Source: Lycium barbarum
Taxonomy: Eukaryota > Streptophyta > Magnoliopsida > Solanales > Solanaceae
Assembly (NCBI RefSeq): GCF_019175385.1
Contig: NC_083345.1
Location: 115,616,480 to 115,680,479 of the forward strand
DNA length: 64,000 bases
Direction of reading: 5' to 3'
In this document: one piece after another, positions 32,117-42,889 of the stretch
Position numbering within the stretch: position 1 is the stretch's first letter
Layout of the letters: every line of letters begins with the position of its first letter
The notes under the pieces: generated by a model
Databases searched by the model: none
What the model was told of the DNA's origin: nothing
The model's input: only the letters and a program-made list of their open reading frames with translations
Translations under genes and position numbers: made by a program

Positions 32117-32260
32117 TCAAGTCTTGGACTTGTTCTCTTCCGGTTGTGCATAGAAGGATTCATAAGTTGCCACTCTGGTTTTTGATTCAGGTAGCTCCAG
32201 TTCTTCACTGAACCCCATTGTCATTTTTAAGAAGTCTCCCTTGTGCAACACTTTCCATTC
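32117..32260 (-). CDS. Possible orphan terminal exon, function unknown
   Basis: On the minus strand a TTTGTAG|GAATGG acceptor is followed by 47 codons and a stop (32119-32117). The peptide starts EWKVLHKGDFLKMTMGFS and ends YAQPEENKSKT. It stands out from its AT-rich surroundings by balanced base composition and codon-like bias. I do not recognise the family and found no upstream exon within the next 900 bp, where repeats begin, so it may be the last exon of a gene whose rest has been displaced, or a captured exon. The call rests only on splice-site context and composition. Confidence 0.3.
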   Translation of the reverse strand, partial: EWKVLHKGDFLKMTMGFSEELELPESKTRVATYESFYAQPEENKSKT

Positions 32261-33139
32261 CTACAAAGCATTTCCATAAGCCAAGAGAAAAATAAGGACT
32301 TGCTTCTACAGTACATTAGTTAAGAATAGAGAAGCAACTCCGACTTGATTGGAAACTACTTTTAGCGGAAGTTAGTGGTGGAGCCAAAATATTAAAAGAA
32401 AATACTATAATGTCATAATTGGATCTGAACTTGTGACTAATCCACATTTGGACCCTCATAGTTGGAATATTCCTTTATGTCAAGGGATTCAACAGTTTAT
32501 ATATAACTAAATAAATCATTTTTGCCCCATTTGTGTTGTGTGATTTTCCAACAAAGGAGATTCAGTTGAATCCCCTTCCCTTCACCTAGCTCCTCCCCGC
32601 GGTGGAAGTGCTCTTTCTTATAATTAAATAGCAAGCAACTTCTCCACTTCTAACCGGGACTATCGAAACAAATAGCCAAAGCTTTCTTCTCTCTCGTTTA
32701 TTTGTTTTCCTTTTTTTATGGGGGCACTTATCACGTTTTATTTCAACCACGGGGATAACTACCCCACAAAATATTAAGCAAAAATAACGAAATTATAAAA
32801 TGGGACCATAACTCCAATTTTTAGACTTGCACCCACATAATTTGTTATGAGCTTTGGACCCCTAATATTGTTCAAGCACCCTAGCTTTCCATTCACCAAA
32901 GTACAACAACAACTACTCTCAATCCCAAGCAAGTTCAGATCGGTTGTATGAATCCTTACTTTCCATTAACTAAAAGTCGAAAACTAAAAATAAAAAATTC
33001 CATTCAAGCTACGGCACATTCCACAACAAGAAGAATGCAATTGATCCATATTATGAATATTTTCCAATTTTTTTAAATTAGGATGATTTAGTTAAATTAC
33101 CTTATTAGTTAATGTTTTATTAAGAGACACTATAAAAAA
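32261..33139. other. Dispersed-repeat spacer
   Basis: At about 32367-32600 is a decayed repeat with ends GTGGTGGAGCCAAAATATT and CCTAGCTCCTCCCCG. At about 32907-32965 is the widespread plant repeat phrase CAATCCCAAGCAAGTTCAG followed by GGTTGTATGAATCCTTAC. No gene recognised. Confidence 0.45.
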
Positions 33140-33750
33140 GGGAAAAAGGTCAAATATAACCCTCTACTTTGCTTTATTAGCTAACTTTATCATCTGTTAG
33201 CGATTATAAACAAATATACCCCAGCTGTCTAGTAAATATTCAGTCATACTCTTAATTAGATGAAAAACCCAAATCCCACAAAATTATCCGATTTCATTAC
33301 TCATTCCTAAAATAAAACCCACCCCTACCCACAAAATAAAATCAGCCCCCACCCAAATATATCCCTCTGCGGTCGCGAACAGTTGGGCTAGATATTGCTC
33401 GTCTTAGTGCAATTAGCTACACATGCTCCCCATTACTTTTAACTTTTACCGGTGCCTCTTATTCCCATGTCAAGATTTTCACTCTAAGGAGAAGACATGG
33501 CCCACAATACTATTTTGGTTGTCCGTAATGTTAACGTTATCATATCACAAATTTCAACCAAAAGTATAAAACAACCATGGTAATCAGGTAAAAGCCTGTC
33601 AAATGATAACATCTTTTGAAATGTCAAATCTGCCTCACTATCTTATTGAGACATGGAACAATAACTTCAGAGAAAATAAAGCTTTATCTTCTTTTATTAT
33701 TATTTGTCTAGCCACACAGAATATATGAGAAAAGTATTACTAACTACAGT

Positions 33751-34000
33751 TAACAACTTTTGATGTAAGTATCATAAGCCAATTGAGCTGTGAGAAGATC
33801 AACAACAACAGAACCAACTGATTTAAACACAGTAATATCCTCATCAGTTCTCCCATTCTTTTCTCCCTTCTTTAAGCTTCTTCCCCTTCACCATGGTGTC
33901 TCCGATTTCATCGCACAACTCACTATAGTCAACTTCCTCCAGACACCTATTACTCTCAAAACTCACCCCTTCAAATCCACCTTCATTTTGCAATTTTTTT
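33751..34000 (-). pseudogene. Ornithine cyclodeaminase/mu-crystallin (SARD4-like) C-terminal fragment
   Basis: The minus strand reads RCLEEVDYSELCDEIGD then, after a one-base frame change near 33855, NGRTDEDITVFKSVGSVVVD and LLTAQLAYDTYIKSC with a stop (33753-33751). T-x-FKSVG-x-...D is the signature C-terminal motif of the ornithine cyclodeaminase/mu-crystallin fold; in Arabidopsis the member SARD4 acts in plastidial pipecolic acid synthesis in systemic immunity. Only the last about 70 residues are present, with what looks like 3' UTR below. Lying between Mutator-like arms, and with a frame break, it is a captured fragment rather than a gene. The family call is firm; the SARD4 orthology is inference. 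Confidence 0.78.
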
Positions 34001-34160
34001 ATCACCGTTTTCGCGGCGACAGTAGAACGATATATTTGATGGGGGTTGATTTTATTTGTGGGCCGAGGCGGGTTTAATTTTGGAGATGAGTTATTTTAAC
34101 GAAATCGAGTAATTTTGTGGGATTTGGGGTTTTTTCATCCAATTAAGGGTATGGGTGTAT

Positions 34161-37100
34161 TGATGTGCCGTAGAAATAGGGCACATCTGATGCATTTTTA
34201 CTTAAAGTTTTACTTGTTTTTAAGTAACTTGTTGTCGTTTTTTTTTTATGTCTTTTGCCTTGTTGTAGGTATTTTAGTCATGTGATGGAAATTACGTGGA
34301 AAATAGCATGAAAAAGGCCCAAAATGTGAAGTTCTGGAAGGCAGATGCAGGAAGAAGATTTTACGGTGACTTCTACGGTCCGTAAAAGATTCTATGGACC
34401 GTATTCCTTGTCCAACACATCAATAGAAACCTGTTCAAGACAAGTCACAATAGGGTGAGGATTTACGGACCGTAAAATATTTTATGGCCTGTGAAATCCA
34501 CCGTAAAAGCTGCAACAGGAACTATGGCATGAAGTGTCATTCTACGGTGGAAATATACGGACCGTATTTCTGTTTTACGGTCCATAAAATTGAAGCGTGA
34601 AAAGAAGACCTAGTTTGAAGAATTCTGATTCTACGGTGGAGGATGCAGATTTTACGGATTGTATTCTTGTTTTACGGTCCGTATTTCTTTCGTCGGGGCA
34701 GTTTTGCCTAAAATTATTTTCAATGTTTGGACCATTATAAATACATTTTTTAGGGTTTGTATTCATGATTCTGACTTTTACTCTTAGTCTTAGAGCATTC
34801 AATCCATAGAATATTGGTTGTTGAAGCTTTTAAGAAGGAATCTTGCGCTTTTGTCATCTTCTTCTGACGTCTTTGTAAGCTTTATGAATACTTTATATAC
34901 TATTGTCTTCTATTTTATGAATATGAGTAGCTAATCCCATTAGGTAAGATTGTGAGACCAAATGTGTTAGTTATGCGATTGGGTTTTGCATTCAAACTTT
35001 ATTAGTTGTTAATGATGTTTTCTATTAACTCTTTAAGCTTAAACGACTTTTAATTGTGGTCAACATTATTTGTTCCTAAATACTTTTATTTTGCTTGGGA
35101 AAGAAAGTAAAAGTTAAGAAAAGAGTTAAATAACAAAAGTTTGGGGATTTAAACCCCATCTAATAGCTTGAGCTAGGAATAGTAAAGCTAACTTGAAACT
35201 AAAATGGGTGTTCACAAATTCTTCAATCTAAGGCTTGGAAAATTTTAGAAATTATATTTATCAATTTGGTTGAAAAAACTTTTGGTAAACAAAAGAGACC
35301 CATCGTTTATTACACCTAAATAAACGAATGCATTGAATTAATAATTTAATATCCATTTGCATTACTTTCCTTTGAAACCACAAACTTAATCCTTTTCTCA
35401 ATTTATTAATTTCACAACAAGATTTCTCTAGCAACTAGTTTGACGAGCTTTAAATCAAACAATACTTATACCCCCTTCCCTAGAAATATAGACTAATAGT
35501 CGAGCATTACACTTGATAACTACATTTCTTTGTCGTTGTTACACCTCGTAAATCTTGTACATTGAGAGTCGCTAGATGTTAGTCATTCAATTGTGGACAT
35601 GGAGTTACCTCCAAAGATATATGAGGATATATGTGCTTAACTTATGATTATGAGGGGCAATTTTGGCCCAACTTGGAGAAAAGAGATCTTTTAGTATATG
35701 AGGAATTTTGGAACAAAGCAAAAGCCTAAAATGAAGCTCAGGAAGTCTAGTTTCCAACGCAACAAACCGTGCATCAATTGGATATCGGGATCAAGCGTTA
35801 TGATCATTTTAAGACAGGCTGCCAGAGCAGGGATTAACTCTGCGCGAACGCACCTAAGGGTGGCGCGAACGGGCAGAGGAGCCAGGGGACAGCTCAGCGC
35901 GAACACGCCCCAAGGTGGCGCGAATGAGCTGAATAATTTTTAAGTTGGTTTGGACAGAATCTGGAACGATATAAAAGGGGGCTCACCCCCTCATTTCTGA
36001 TCAAAACACCCCAAAACCTCTTTAACTTTCTGGAAATTTCTCCCAAGTTCCAAACCTCAAATTTTAACACGAATCAAGTTTAATCTCACGATTCAGATTC
36101 CGACGGTGTATAGTTGCGATTATAATATCGTATTGCAGTGAAACTTGGCTGAAATTCAAGGTGAATATTGAAGATATCGCAATTTTAGCGGGAGTAACGT
36201 ATGAATCTTCCTTTATTGGTATTGATTTAGGTTTAATTATGGAGATAAAGTATTAAATAGTTGTATAACAAATTTGTTAGTTGAGAAATTGGATAAAAAT
36301 CATGTGGGATGTTTTATGGAGTATTTTGGTATTGAGGAGGATGTTATTGGTATTGTTGTTGTTTTTTTTGTTATGTTGGTTGTTGAAATTATGATTTCGG
36401 GCTAGGGATATAAACAGGGGAGATGCTGCCCGAATTTTGGCAGATTCTAAAGGAGTTTGATTATTTGATTGAGATGGGCATATGACGATAAGTCTAACGG
36501 TAGTATAATTTCTCTTGAATGTAGATTTACAAGTTCGGGAGAATAAGCGTTAATTCGTAGGAGATCAATCAGGTATGTTAAGGCTAGCCCCTCTCTTTCC
36601 AAAGGCATGACTCCTTTCTTGTGTATTCATACATGTTTTCCATAATGTCCTTATCCTCAAAATTTAGATATTCATGATTCCAAGAGTTTCTTATGACGTT
36701 AAAGATGAGTATGCTTTATGAAGATAATGATGATGATGATCGATGACTCTATTTCTAGAAGTTCCAAAGCTATGATTTTAATGCTATTATGAGATTAACA
36801 AGTTTATTTCATGATTTTCTTGAATTGCTCATTGTTGTTGATCTCACCTTATGAATTGTTCCTTCGAGGTGAGATATAGCGATGACGATTATTCCATAAT
36901 ATAAATCGGAGGTTACCGACCTTACGTCATTCCGATAGAGTTGCAGCTTTCACTTGGGCTCTCATGCATGCTTTATAAATATGTATGTATTTTAATAACA
37001 CCGCGCCGCCCAATAGGCAGCCGGGCAGACACACCACTGCAGTGGGCAGCTTACGCCCCGAATGCGGGAGGCCCGGACGCGGGCTAATGATGATCACACC

Positions 37101-37905
37101 GTGCCTAAATGGCCGGGCAGCATAACACCGTACCTATATGGTCAGGCAGTTTACTTGTATGTATTTATAATGTTGTTTAAAAGAAGTTAAAGTTAACATG
37201 CATGACATCCGCCTTAAGAGGCAATCAGATGCACAGGTTATCTCTTTACTTCATGTTGCGTTTCATGTCTCTTATTATGATATTATTCATGCCTTACATA
37301 CTTAGTACATTATTCGTACTAACGTCCTTTCTTGTGGACGCTGCGTTTATGCCCGCAGGTGGACGGATAGACGAACCTGCCCCTTAGGAGCTTTATCAGC
37401 GGAAATTCAGAAAAGCTCCAGTTGTCCCGGAGCTGCAGCTTATTGGTACTCCTCTTTTGTGTACATACTTGGGCACGGCGAAGTTCTACCTGGTCCTTAT
37501 GGATTCTTGTATCCTATGTATAGAGGCTCGTAGACCGGTGCATGTATCTAGATATTTCGTAGCCTCGTCAGTACATATTGATGTATAGTATTTAGGCAAC
37601 CTTGGTGGTTCATGTTCATGGGTATGGCTGCCGATGGTTACATAGTAACATGCTATTATATTATATTGTGATACCTGTCCTTGCAGAGTATGACGCATAT
37701 GAGCTAGCTTATGGCCCACCTAGAAATAATGATAAGGTGTATGTTTAGAGGTACTCGGTAGGGTAACTCCGAGTGCCCGTCATGATCCTCTAGTTGGGTC
37801 ATGACAGTCGCATTCCCTGTGGGATTCGACCCTAACCTCATTGGGTTCTATATTTGATCAATGACCGCTTTACTCTTATTTTAAGGGTGTAATTTGCGCG
37901 TATCA
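34161..37905 (+). mobile_element. Solo LTR, Athila-like, interrupted by a second solo LTR
   Basis: It starts TGATGTGCCG and ends GCGCGTATCA, flanked by a perfect 5-bp duplication TGTAT (34156-34160, 37906-37910). Without the nested LTR and its target duplication it is about 1.47 kb. The end region (CCCTGTGGGATTCGACCCT ... GCGTATCA) is like Athila-type LTRs. Positions 34360-34690 contain a minisatellite of TTCTACGGT, ACGGACCGTA and TTTTACGGTCCGTA units. No internal retrotransposon genes remain, as expected after LTR-LTR recombination. The lineage is inferred. Confidence 0.8.
35537..37806 (+). mobile_element. Solo LTR, Tekay/Del-like, 2,270 bp
   Basis: It begins TGTTACACCTCGTAAATC and ends TAGTTGGGTCATGACA, flanked by GTCGT (35532-35536) and GTCGC (37807-37811), four of five identical. 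A TATA box (ATATAAAAG, about 35969-35977) is followed by CACCCCCTCATTTCTGATCA. The 37000-37140 part has the GGGCAGC and CCGGGCAG words and GATGATCACACCGTGCC typical of chromoviral Tekay LTRs in Solanaceae. It splits the Athila-like LTR. The 60-80 codon frames in it are not genes. Confidence 0.82.
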
Positions 37906-38008
37906 TGTATACTTATTAGACGGCATGAGTATTTTTGTTCACAATCGTTAACGAAAGATAAAGTTGGCTAATAAAAAAAAGTAGAAGGGTATATTTGACC
38001 CTTTTCCC

Positions 38009-38651
38009 TTAAAAAATGACAACTAAAATGAATCGGATGAAGTACTTGAAAGCCAGGACATGTTACTTGTATATGTGAGCGCATTTTTTGTTTCTTTTAA
38101 TTTGACTTAACATGCAAGATAATGATCACACTGGACCTTTCGTTTGACTTGATATGGCACATAGCGCATTATACCAATTTAGGTCTTTAAAATAAGATGA
38201 CATCATCTAATGAACTTTAGCAAACAAATTGACATTATTATTTTGTTCTCCAATTTAGGTCTCAATTAAATTAGTTTATAATATCTATTTGGCCTGATAC
38301 ACCTTTAATTAAAACATAGCCTATATGAATTAACATATGTACATAAAATTAAGTTATCTACGGGCGGTTTAACTTGATTAATTATTAATTAATTTATGTG
38401 AATTGATGAGCTCATAACAAGGCACATGGAAATAAGAATAAGAAGGCCCTTTTATTATTACTTTTATCTAATATTTTCTTCTTGTCATTTTAACTGTCGT
38501 TTTATCTCAAGAAAATTATCCCAAAATAATCGTTACTTTAGGAACAAGACTAAAGTTGCAATTGTTTCTAACTATACGCTCAAAATTTTAAAAGTAGTTT
38601 TTTTAATATTGCTCAATTCTCAAAAAACATCTAATAAATAGGGGTAACTTA
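38009..38651. other. Spacer, no gene
   Basis: AT-rich, with no repeats recognised beyond the flanking MULE and MITE ends. Confidence 0.35.
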
Positions 38652-38889
38652 CCCTCCATTTCAATTTGTTTGTCCTACTTTCTTTTTTAGACTGTTTAAA
38701 AAAGAATGTATCTTTTTCCTTTTGACAACTCTTTAATTCAACTTTTCACATGACAAGTTTAAAACCATAACATTAAAGGACATTTTTGATACATTCGACA
38801 TATCTTTAGTTTAAACCACAAGATTCAAAGTCTTCTTCGCTTTCTTAAATTTCGTGTCAAGTCAAAACCTGAAAAACAAATTGAAGGAG
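38652..38889. mobile_element. Stowaway MITE, about 238 bp
   Basis: Left end CCCTCCATTTCAATTTGTTT, right end inverted CTCCTTCAATTTGTTTTTC, each with a TA outside (38650-38651, 38890-38891). The internal GTCCTACTTTC and TTCGTGTCAAGTCAAAAC phrases are those of a common solanaceous Stowaway family. Non-coding. Confidence 0.8.
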
Positions 38890-39048
38890 TATTATTTTTC
38901 TTAATGTGCGTGAAAAAAATTAAAGCAACAGTTACAAAGAGGCGGAGTGAGTATACAACTAGACACGATGCTTAGTAGCTAATTCTATTATTAATAATAA
39001 AAAGTAAAAAAAAAATCATAGCTTATTATAAACCCTTGAATACACTTA

Positions 39049-39915
39049 TGTTATATAATACACTTGTAAATACTTTTTAATATCATTAACGTATTATAAC
39101 CCTGTAGACAATGATATTTTATTAAATTTAAATCCACAAAAAAAAGGGATTATATTAGTCCAAATAAATATTATGGGCTATATAATTGAGTTAATCATTT
39201 AAGTCCAATAAATATAGACTTGATTAATGATCCAATGTTGTTGGGCTAGTCCATTAATTTGGGCTATAAATGATGAGCCCACTTTACTAAGCCCAAAATG
39301 TCATCTTCCTAGAATCCCACTTTAGTGCCGCGTGTCAAATGACGTGGCACGCCAAGTCAAACAAAGAAGCCTATAGGGTCATGACACGTGTCAAAATGAT
39401 GCAGCATGTCTAGTCAAATCAAAGGCTAATGAAGATGTGCCACGTGTACAAGTGACATGTTCCGACCAATCAAATATCGCCATATCAATTGAAATCTGAT
39501 TGGTCGAAAGAAGTCTGTCCTTATCACAACTCCTCTATCCTACAACTATAAATAGGGGTCTCATAATTCAGAAAAAGGACAGAAATTCTAACAAGAAGCA
39601 AGAGAGAGCTCGTGGATCAAATGCTGCAGATTTTTCTACAAGCTAAAAGCATTCAAGCATTCAAGTATTTCTCTAGAACTAGAGATCAAGACCCAGATTC
39701 AAGATCAAGCTCAAAAGCCCTTGAATTCAAGTACAAGTCAAGATCAAATCCATTAAGTTCAAGATCAAGCTCAAAAGCCCTTGAATTTACTATAGAAAAG
39801 GCGAATGGGAGGAATCATAGAGATTGTAACACTCATATTCTGAAATCAAATAATATGATTGTTGCGATAATTTCCTGTCTTGATTATTATTTTCTCGAGG
39901 CGAATTTTATTGTCA
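39049..39915 (+). mobile_element. 5' LTR of a Tat-lineage Ty3/gypsy element
   Basis: It ends TTTATTGTCA just before the primer-binding site. A TATA box CTATAAATAG lies at 39546-39555, followed by a leader with repeated AAGATCAAGCTCAAAAGCCC (about 39700 and 39759). Upstream are CACGTG-containing phrases (GACACGTGTC, GCCACGTGTAC) that resemble G-box promoter elements. The start TGTTATATAATACACTTG is my best guess, as no 3' LTR is available for comparison. Confidence 0.6.
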
Positions 39916-39923
39916 ACGAATTC

Positions 39924-39941
39924 TGGCACGCCCAGTGGGAC
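39924..39941 (+). promoter_or_regulatory. Primer-binding site of the Tat element
   Basis: TGGCACGCCCAGTGGGAC begins nine bases after the LTR end. The TGG start (complement of CCA) and position are as expected for a tRNA primer. I do not assign the tRNA. Confidence 0.7.
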
Positions 39942-39994
39942 GATCTCTACCTCTCATCTCAACTTTTCGACGATCGAAGCTCAAGAACATTGAA

Positions 39995-42009
39995 ATGACT
40001 TCAGAGAAGATCAACTCCAAGGTTGCTAACTCCAAGTTCTCTGCTGATGTGGAAAGCATCCTCGACATTACCTTTGGTAGCATTGGACCAGTTACGAGGA
40101 GCAAAGCAAGCATGTTGGGACAACAAGCACTCCAAGTGTCGTCCGCAACAACTCTTGTTTTTGGATCTTCATCCCCAAAAGGAGCAAGATCCTCTACTGA
40201 TGCATCGGAGGAAGGAAGCAACATTGCTAAAAAGATTAAGAAGACTCTAGCTCTACTTGATCTCTCTGGATCCAAGAACTCCGCTATGAAAGAAGATGAT
40301 GATACTTCAAGTGACGGATCCTCTCCACTCACACCACATGAAGTAGGCCAGTCAAAGATCAACTTATGCGATAATCCATGCTGTTCTCCAACATCCCCAA
40401 CAATCATGCAAGCAATGGTAACTAATGCTACATCGATGGAGGAGACACTGGCAAACTTGGCAAAGGTGATTGATGGCTTAGCCAAGCATGTGCAAAATCA
40501 AGACGCCCGGATTGAGAAGTTGATGGGCAAGATGGATGGATTAATGGAAGGAGAATCCAGCCACGCACCTGGGAAGGGTCCAGAAGCACAGGAGACTGAA
40601 CCTCGTGCAAAACAAGTACCGCCTACCAAGGAAATTCCAGTTTCTTCTGAAGGGATGATTTCGCTCGACCGACTAAAAGAGTTCATTGAAGGGACTATCA
40701 AGGATAAATACTAAGTTGGTGCCAAGTCTTCTTTTACTTACGGAAAGTCGTACACTACAAGAATTGATAGCTTCAAGATGCCCGCCGGTTATCAACCTCC
40801 CAAATTTCAACAATTTGAAGGAAAGGGAAATCCAAAGCAGCATGTTGCACACTTTGTTGAAACATGTAATAACGCTGAGACCTATGGAGACTATCTTGTC
40901 AAGCAGTTCGTCCGCTCCCTCAAGGGGAATGTCTTTGACTGGTACACTGATCTTGAGCCTAATTCTATCGATAGTTGGGAACAACTAGAGCAGGAGTTCC
41001 TCAATCGCTTTTATAGCACAAGGCGTACCGTGAGCATGGTCGAACTTATAAGCACTCGTCAGAGGAAGGGCGAACCAGTTATCGATTTCATGAATCGATG
41101 GAGAAATGCAAGTCTAAACTACAAAGATAGACTCAGCGAAGCTTCTGCGATAGAGATGTGTATCCAAGGAATGCATTGGGGGCTTCACTATATCTTGCAA
41201 GGAATTAAGCCAAGGTCTTTTGAAGAACTAGCTACTCGTGCTCATGACATGGAGTTGAGCATGTCTTCCATTGGGAATGAAGTAATGCCTGTCTACGACC
41301 CTCGCAAAGGAAAGGAAAAGCAGGAACCCAAGAAATGGAGAAAGTTCGTTCCCAAGAGCGACAACAAAAAATCCATGAACGTTAATGTCTCTCCTGTAAA
41401 GTTAAATACAAAAGTGATCAAGAAGCAGAGTATGAAAACAACTTCCTTCCAAGACAACAAAAGCTTAAAGTCGACCTTGAAGGAGATGCAAGAAAGAGAA
41501 TACCCCTTCCTGGATTCTGATGTCCCTGAAATTTTGATGAACTACTTGAGCTGAAACTTATTGAGTTACCAAACATGAAGCGACCCAATGAAATTGGAAG
41601 AACAAACGACCCGAACTATTACAAGTATCATCGACTTGTGGGTCACCCTCTTGAGAAGTGCTTTGTCTTCAAGGACAAAGTTATGCAGTTGGCTAATGAA
41701 AACAAGATTCTGCCTGACGATGAAAAGGAGAGTTCGAATAAAGTCTCTATCACCTTTGGTTCTCTCGATCCGGTCCAGATACGCAGCTTTGAAGAGCATG
41801 AGAAAGGACCATTGGAGGAGAATAGAACCCTAGTTGATGTAGCCGATGATGGAGGTTGGATTCTGGTGACTAGGCGAAGATACCGTAAAACAAGTCCACA
41901 AAAAGAATCATCTAAACAGCCAACTAGGAAGAGGATGGTTAGAAGACCAAGGAAGCAAGAATCAGTTGAGCATCCGAAGAAAGCAAATGTGGAGGTGAAC
42001 TACCACTAG
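39995..42009 (+). pseudogene. Tat-element gag, frameshifted
   Basis: Three successive frames cover gag. The start MTSEKINSKV is at 39995; the first frame ends at 40714. The second holds the capsid-like retrotrans_gag domain (KQHVAHFVETCNNAE, FVRSLKGNVFDWYTDLEP, RFYSTRRTVSMVEL, GEPVIDFMNRWRNASLNY) to 41554. The third begins MKRPNEIGRT and carries DPNYYKYHRLVGHPLEKCF, a reduced zinc-knuckle-like motif in which the first Cys has become Tyr, then a basic tail ending at 42009. Gag forms the particle that packages the RNA. Frame breaks make this copy non-functional. Confidence 0.85.
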
Positions 42010-42889
42010 GAACCATGACGTCCCATGACTTTGGAGGAATTCCTACCGAGTTGGTTCCGCAATAAGACTGCTCGAGACAACATTGAGGCATCATGCTTCA
42101 ATACTGATAAAGAAGAAGCAAAGGATGAAAGCCTATCAACACTGTCTCTATCGTCTTCTGAAAAGCCTGTTAAATCTTCTTTTCAAGAGGTACATGCCTG
42201 TGATACAAGAATCACATTCACGGATGACGATCTTATAATTGGTGAAACACTACACAATCGTCCTTTGTACATGGTGGGTTATGCCCTCGAGAAGAGGATA
42301 AACAGAATATTGATAGATGATGGATCTGGAGTTAACATTCTTTCTATTCGCACAATGAAGAAACTTGGCATCACAACTGAAGAACTTTCTGAAAGCCGCT
42401 TGATGATACAAGGATTCAATCAAGGGGGGCAACGATCCATAGGTGCTATCAAATTAGATATCACCATCGAAGATTTGCTATCAAGGGCATGAATGCATGT
42501 CATCGACGCAAAGACTTCGTACAATATGTTGCTTGGTAGGCCATGGATACACGAGAACAAAGTTGTCCCATCCTCCTACTATCAATGTTTGAAGTATCTC
42601 GCACTACTAAAAAACTGCCAAAAATCGACGGACAAAAAACCGACTCCCTGCGTCGGTTTTTTACATTTCTAATTTTTTTAAATTATTTTAACTATTTTTT
42701 TTAATTATTTCCAATTAAACTCTCATTCCTCTCAAACCCTAGCTACCCGCCGCCCCCCTCCCCTCTGCCCAGCGCCGCCGCCTGCGCAGCCCGTCCCCAC
42801 CAACCCCAGACCCGTTTTGAAGTTAATTAATTGAGGTTAGTTTCTCTTAAATTAGGACTTTTAAAATTCTTTCAATTTTAGTTTTATTT

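Larger units (their letters stand above)
33140..38008. mobile_element. Pack-MULE-like element carrying host-gene sequence, with nested LTRs
   Basis: The left arm (33140-33380) and the right arm (34005-34160 joined to 37911-38008) are inverted copies, about 230 bp: GGGAAAAAGGTCAAATATAA against, inverted, GGGAAAAGGGTCAAATATAC; then TTATTAGC(T/C)AACTTTATC, GTTA(G/A)CGATT, CTTAATT(A/G)GATGAAAAA, CCAAATCCCACAAAATTA and AATATATC. After removing the inserted LTRs the element is about 1.1 kb. Between the arms lies the 3' end of an ornithine cyclodeaminase-like gene. Long TIRs plus captured gene DNA fit a Pack-MULE. The flanks TATAAAAAA and TTAAAAAAT could be a decayed 9-bp duplication. Confidence 0.72.

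Noticed and set aside
37202..37387. 61-codon frame with a hydrophobic segment
   Set aside because: It lies inside the Tekay-like solo LTR and has no family match.
39913..40485. 190-codon minus-strand frame
   Set aside because: Antisense shadow of gag; no motif of its own.
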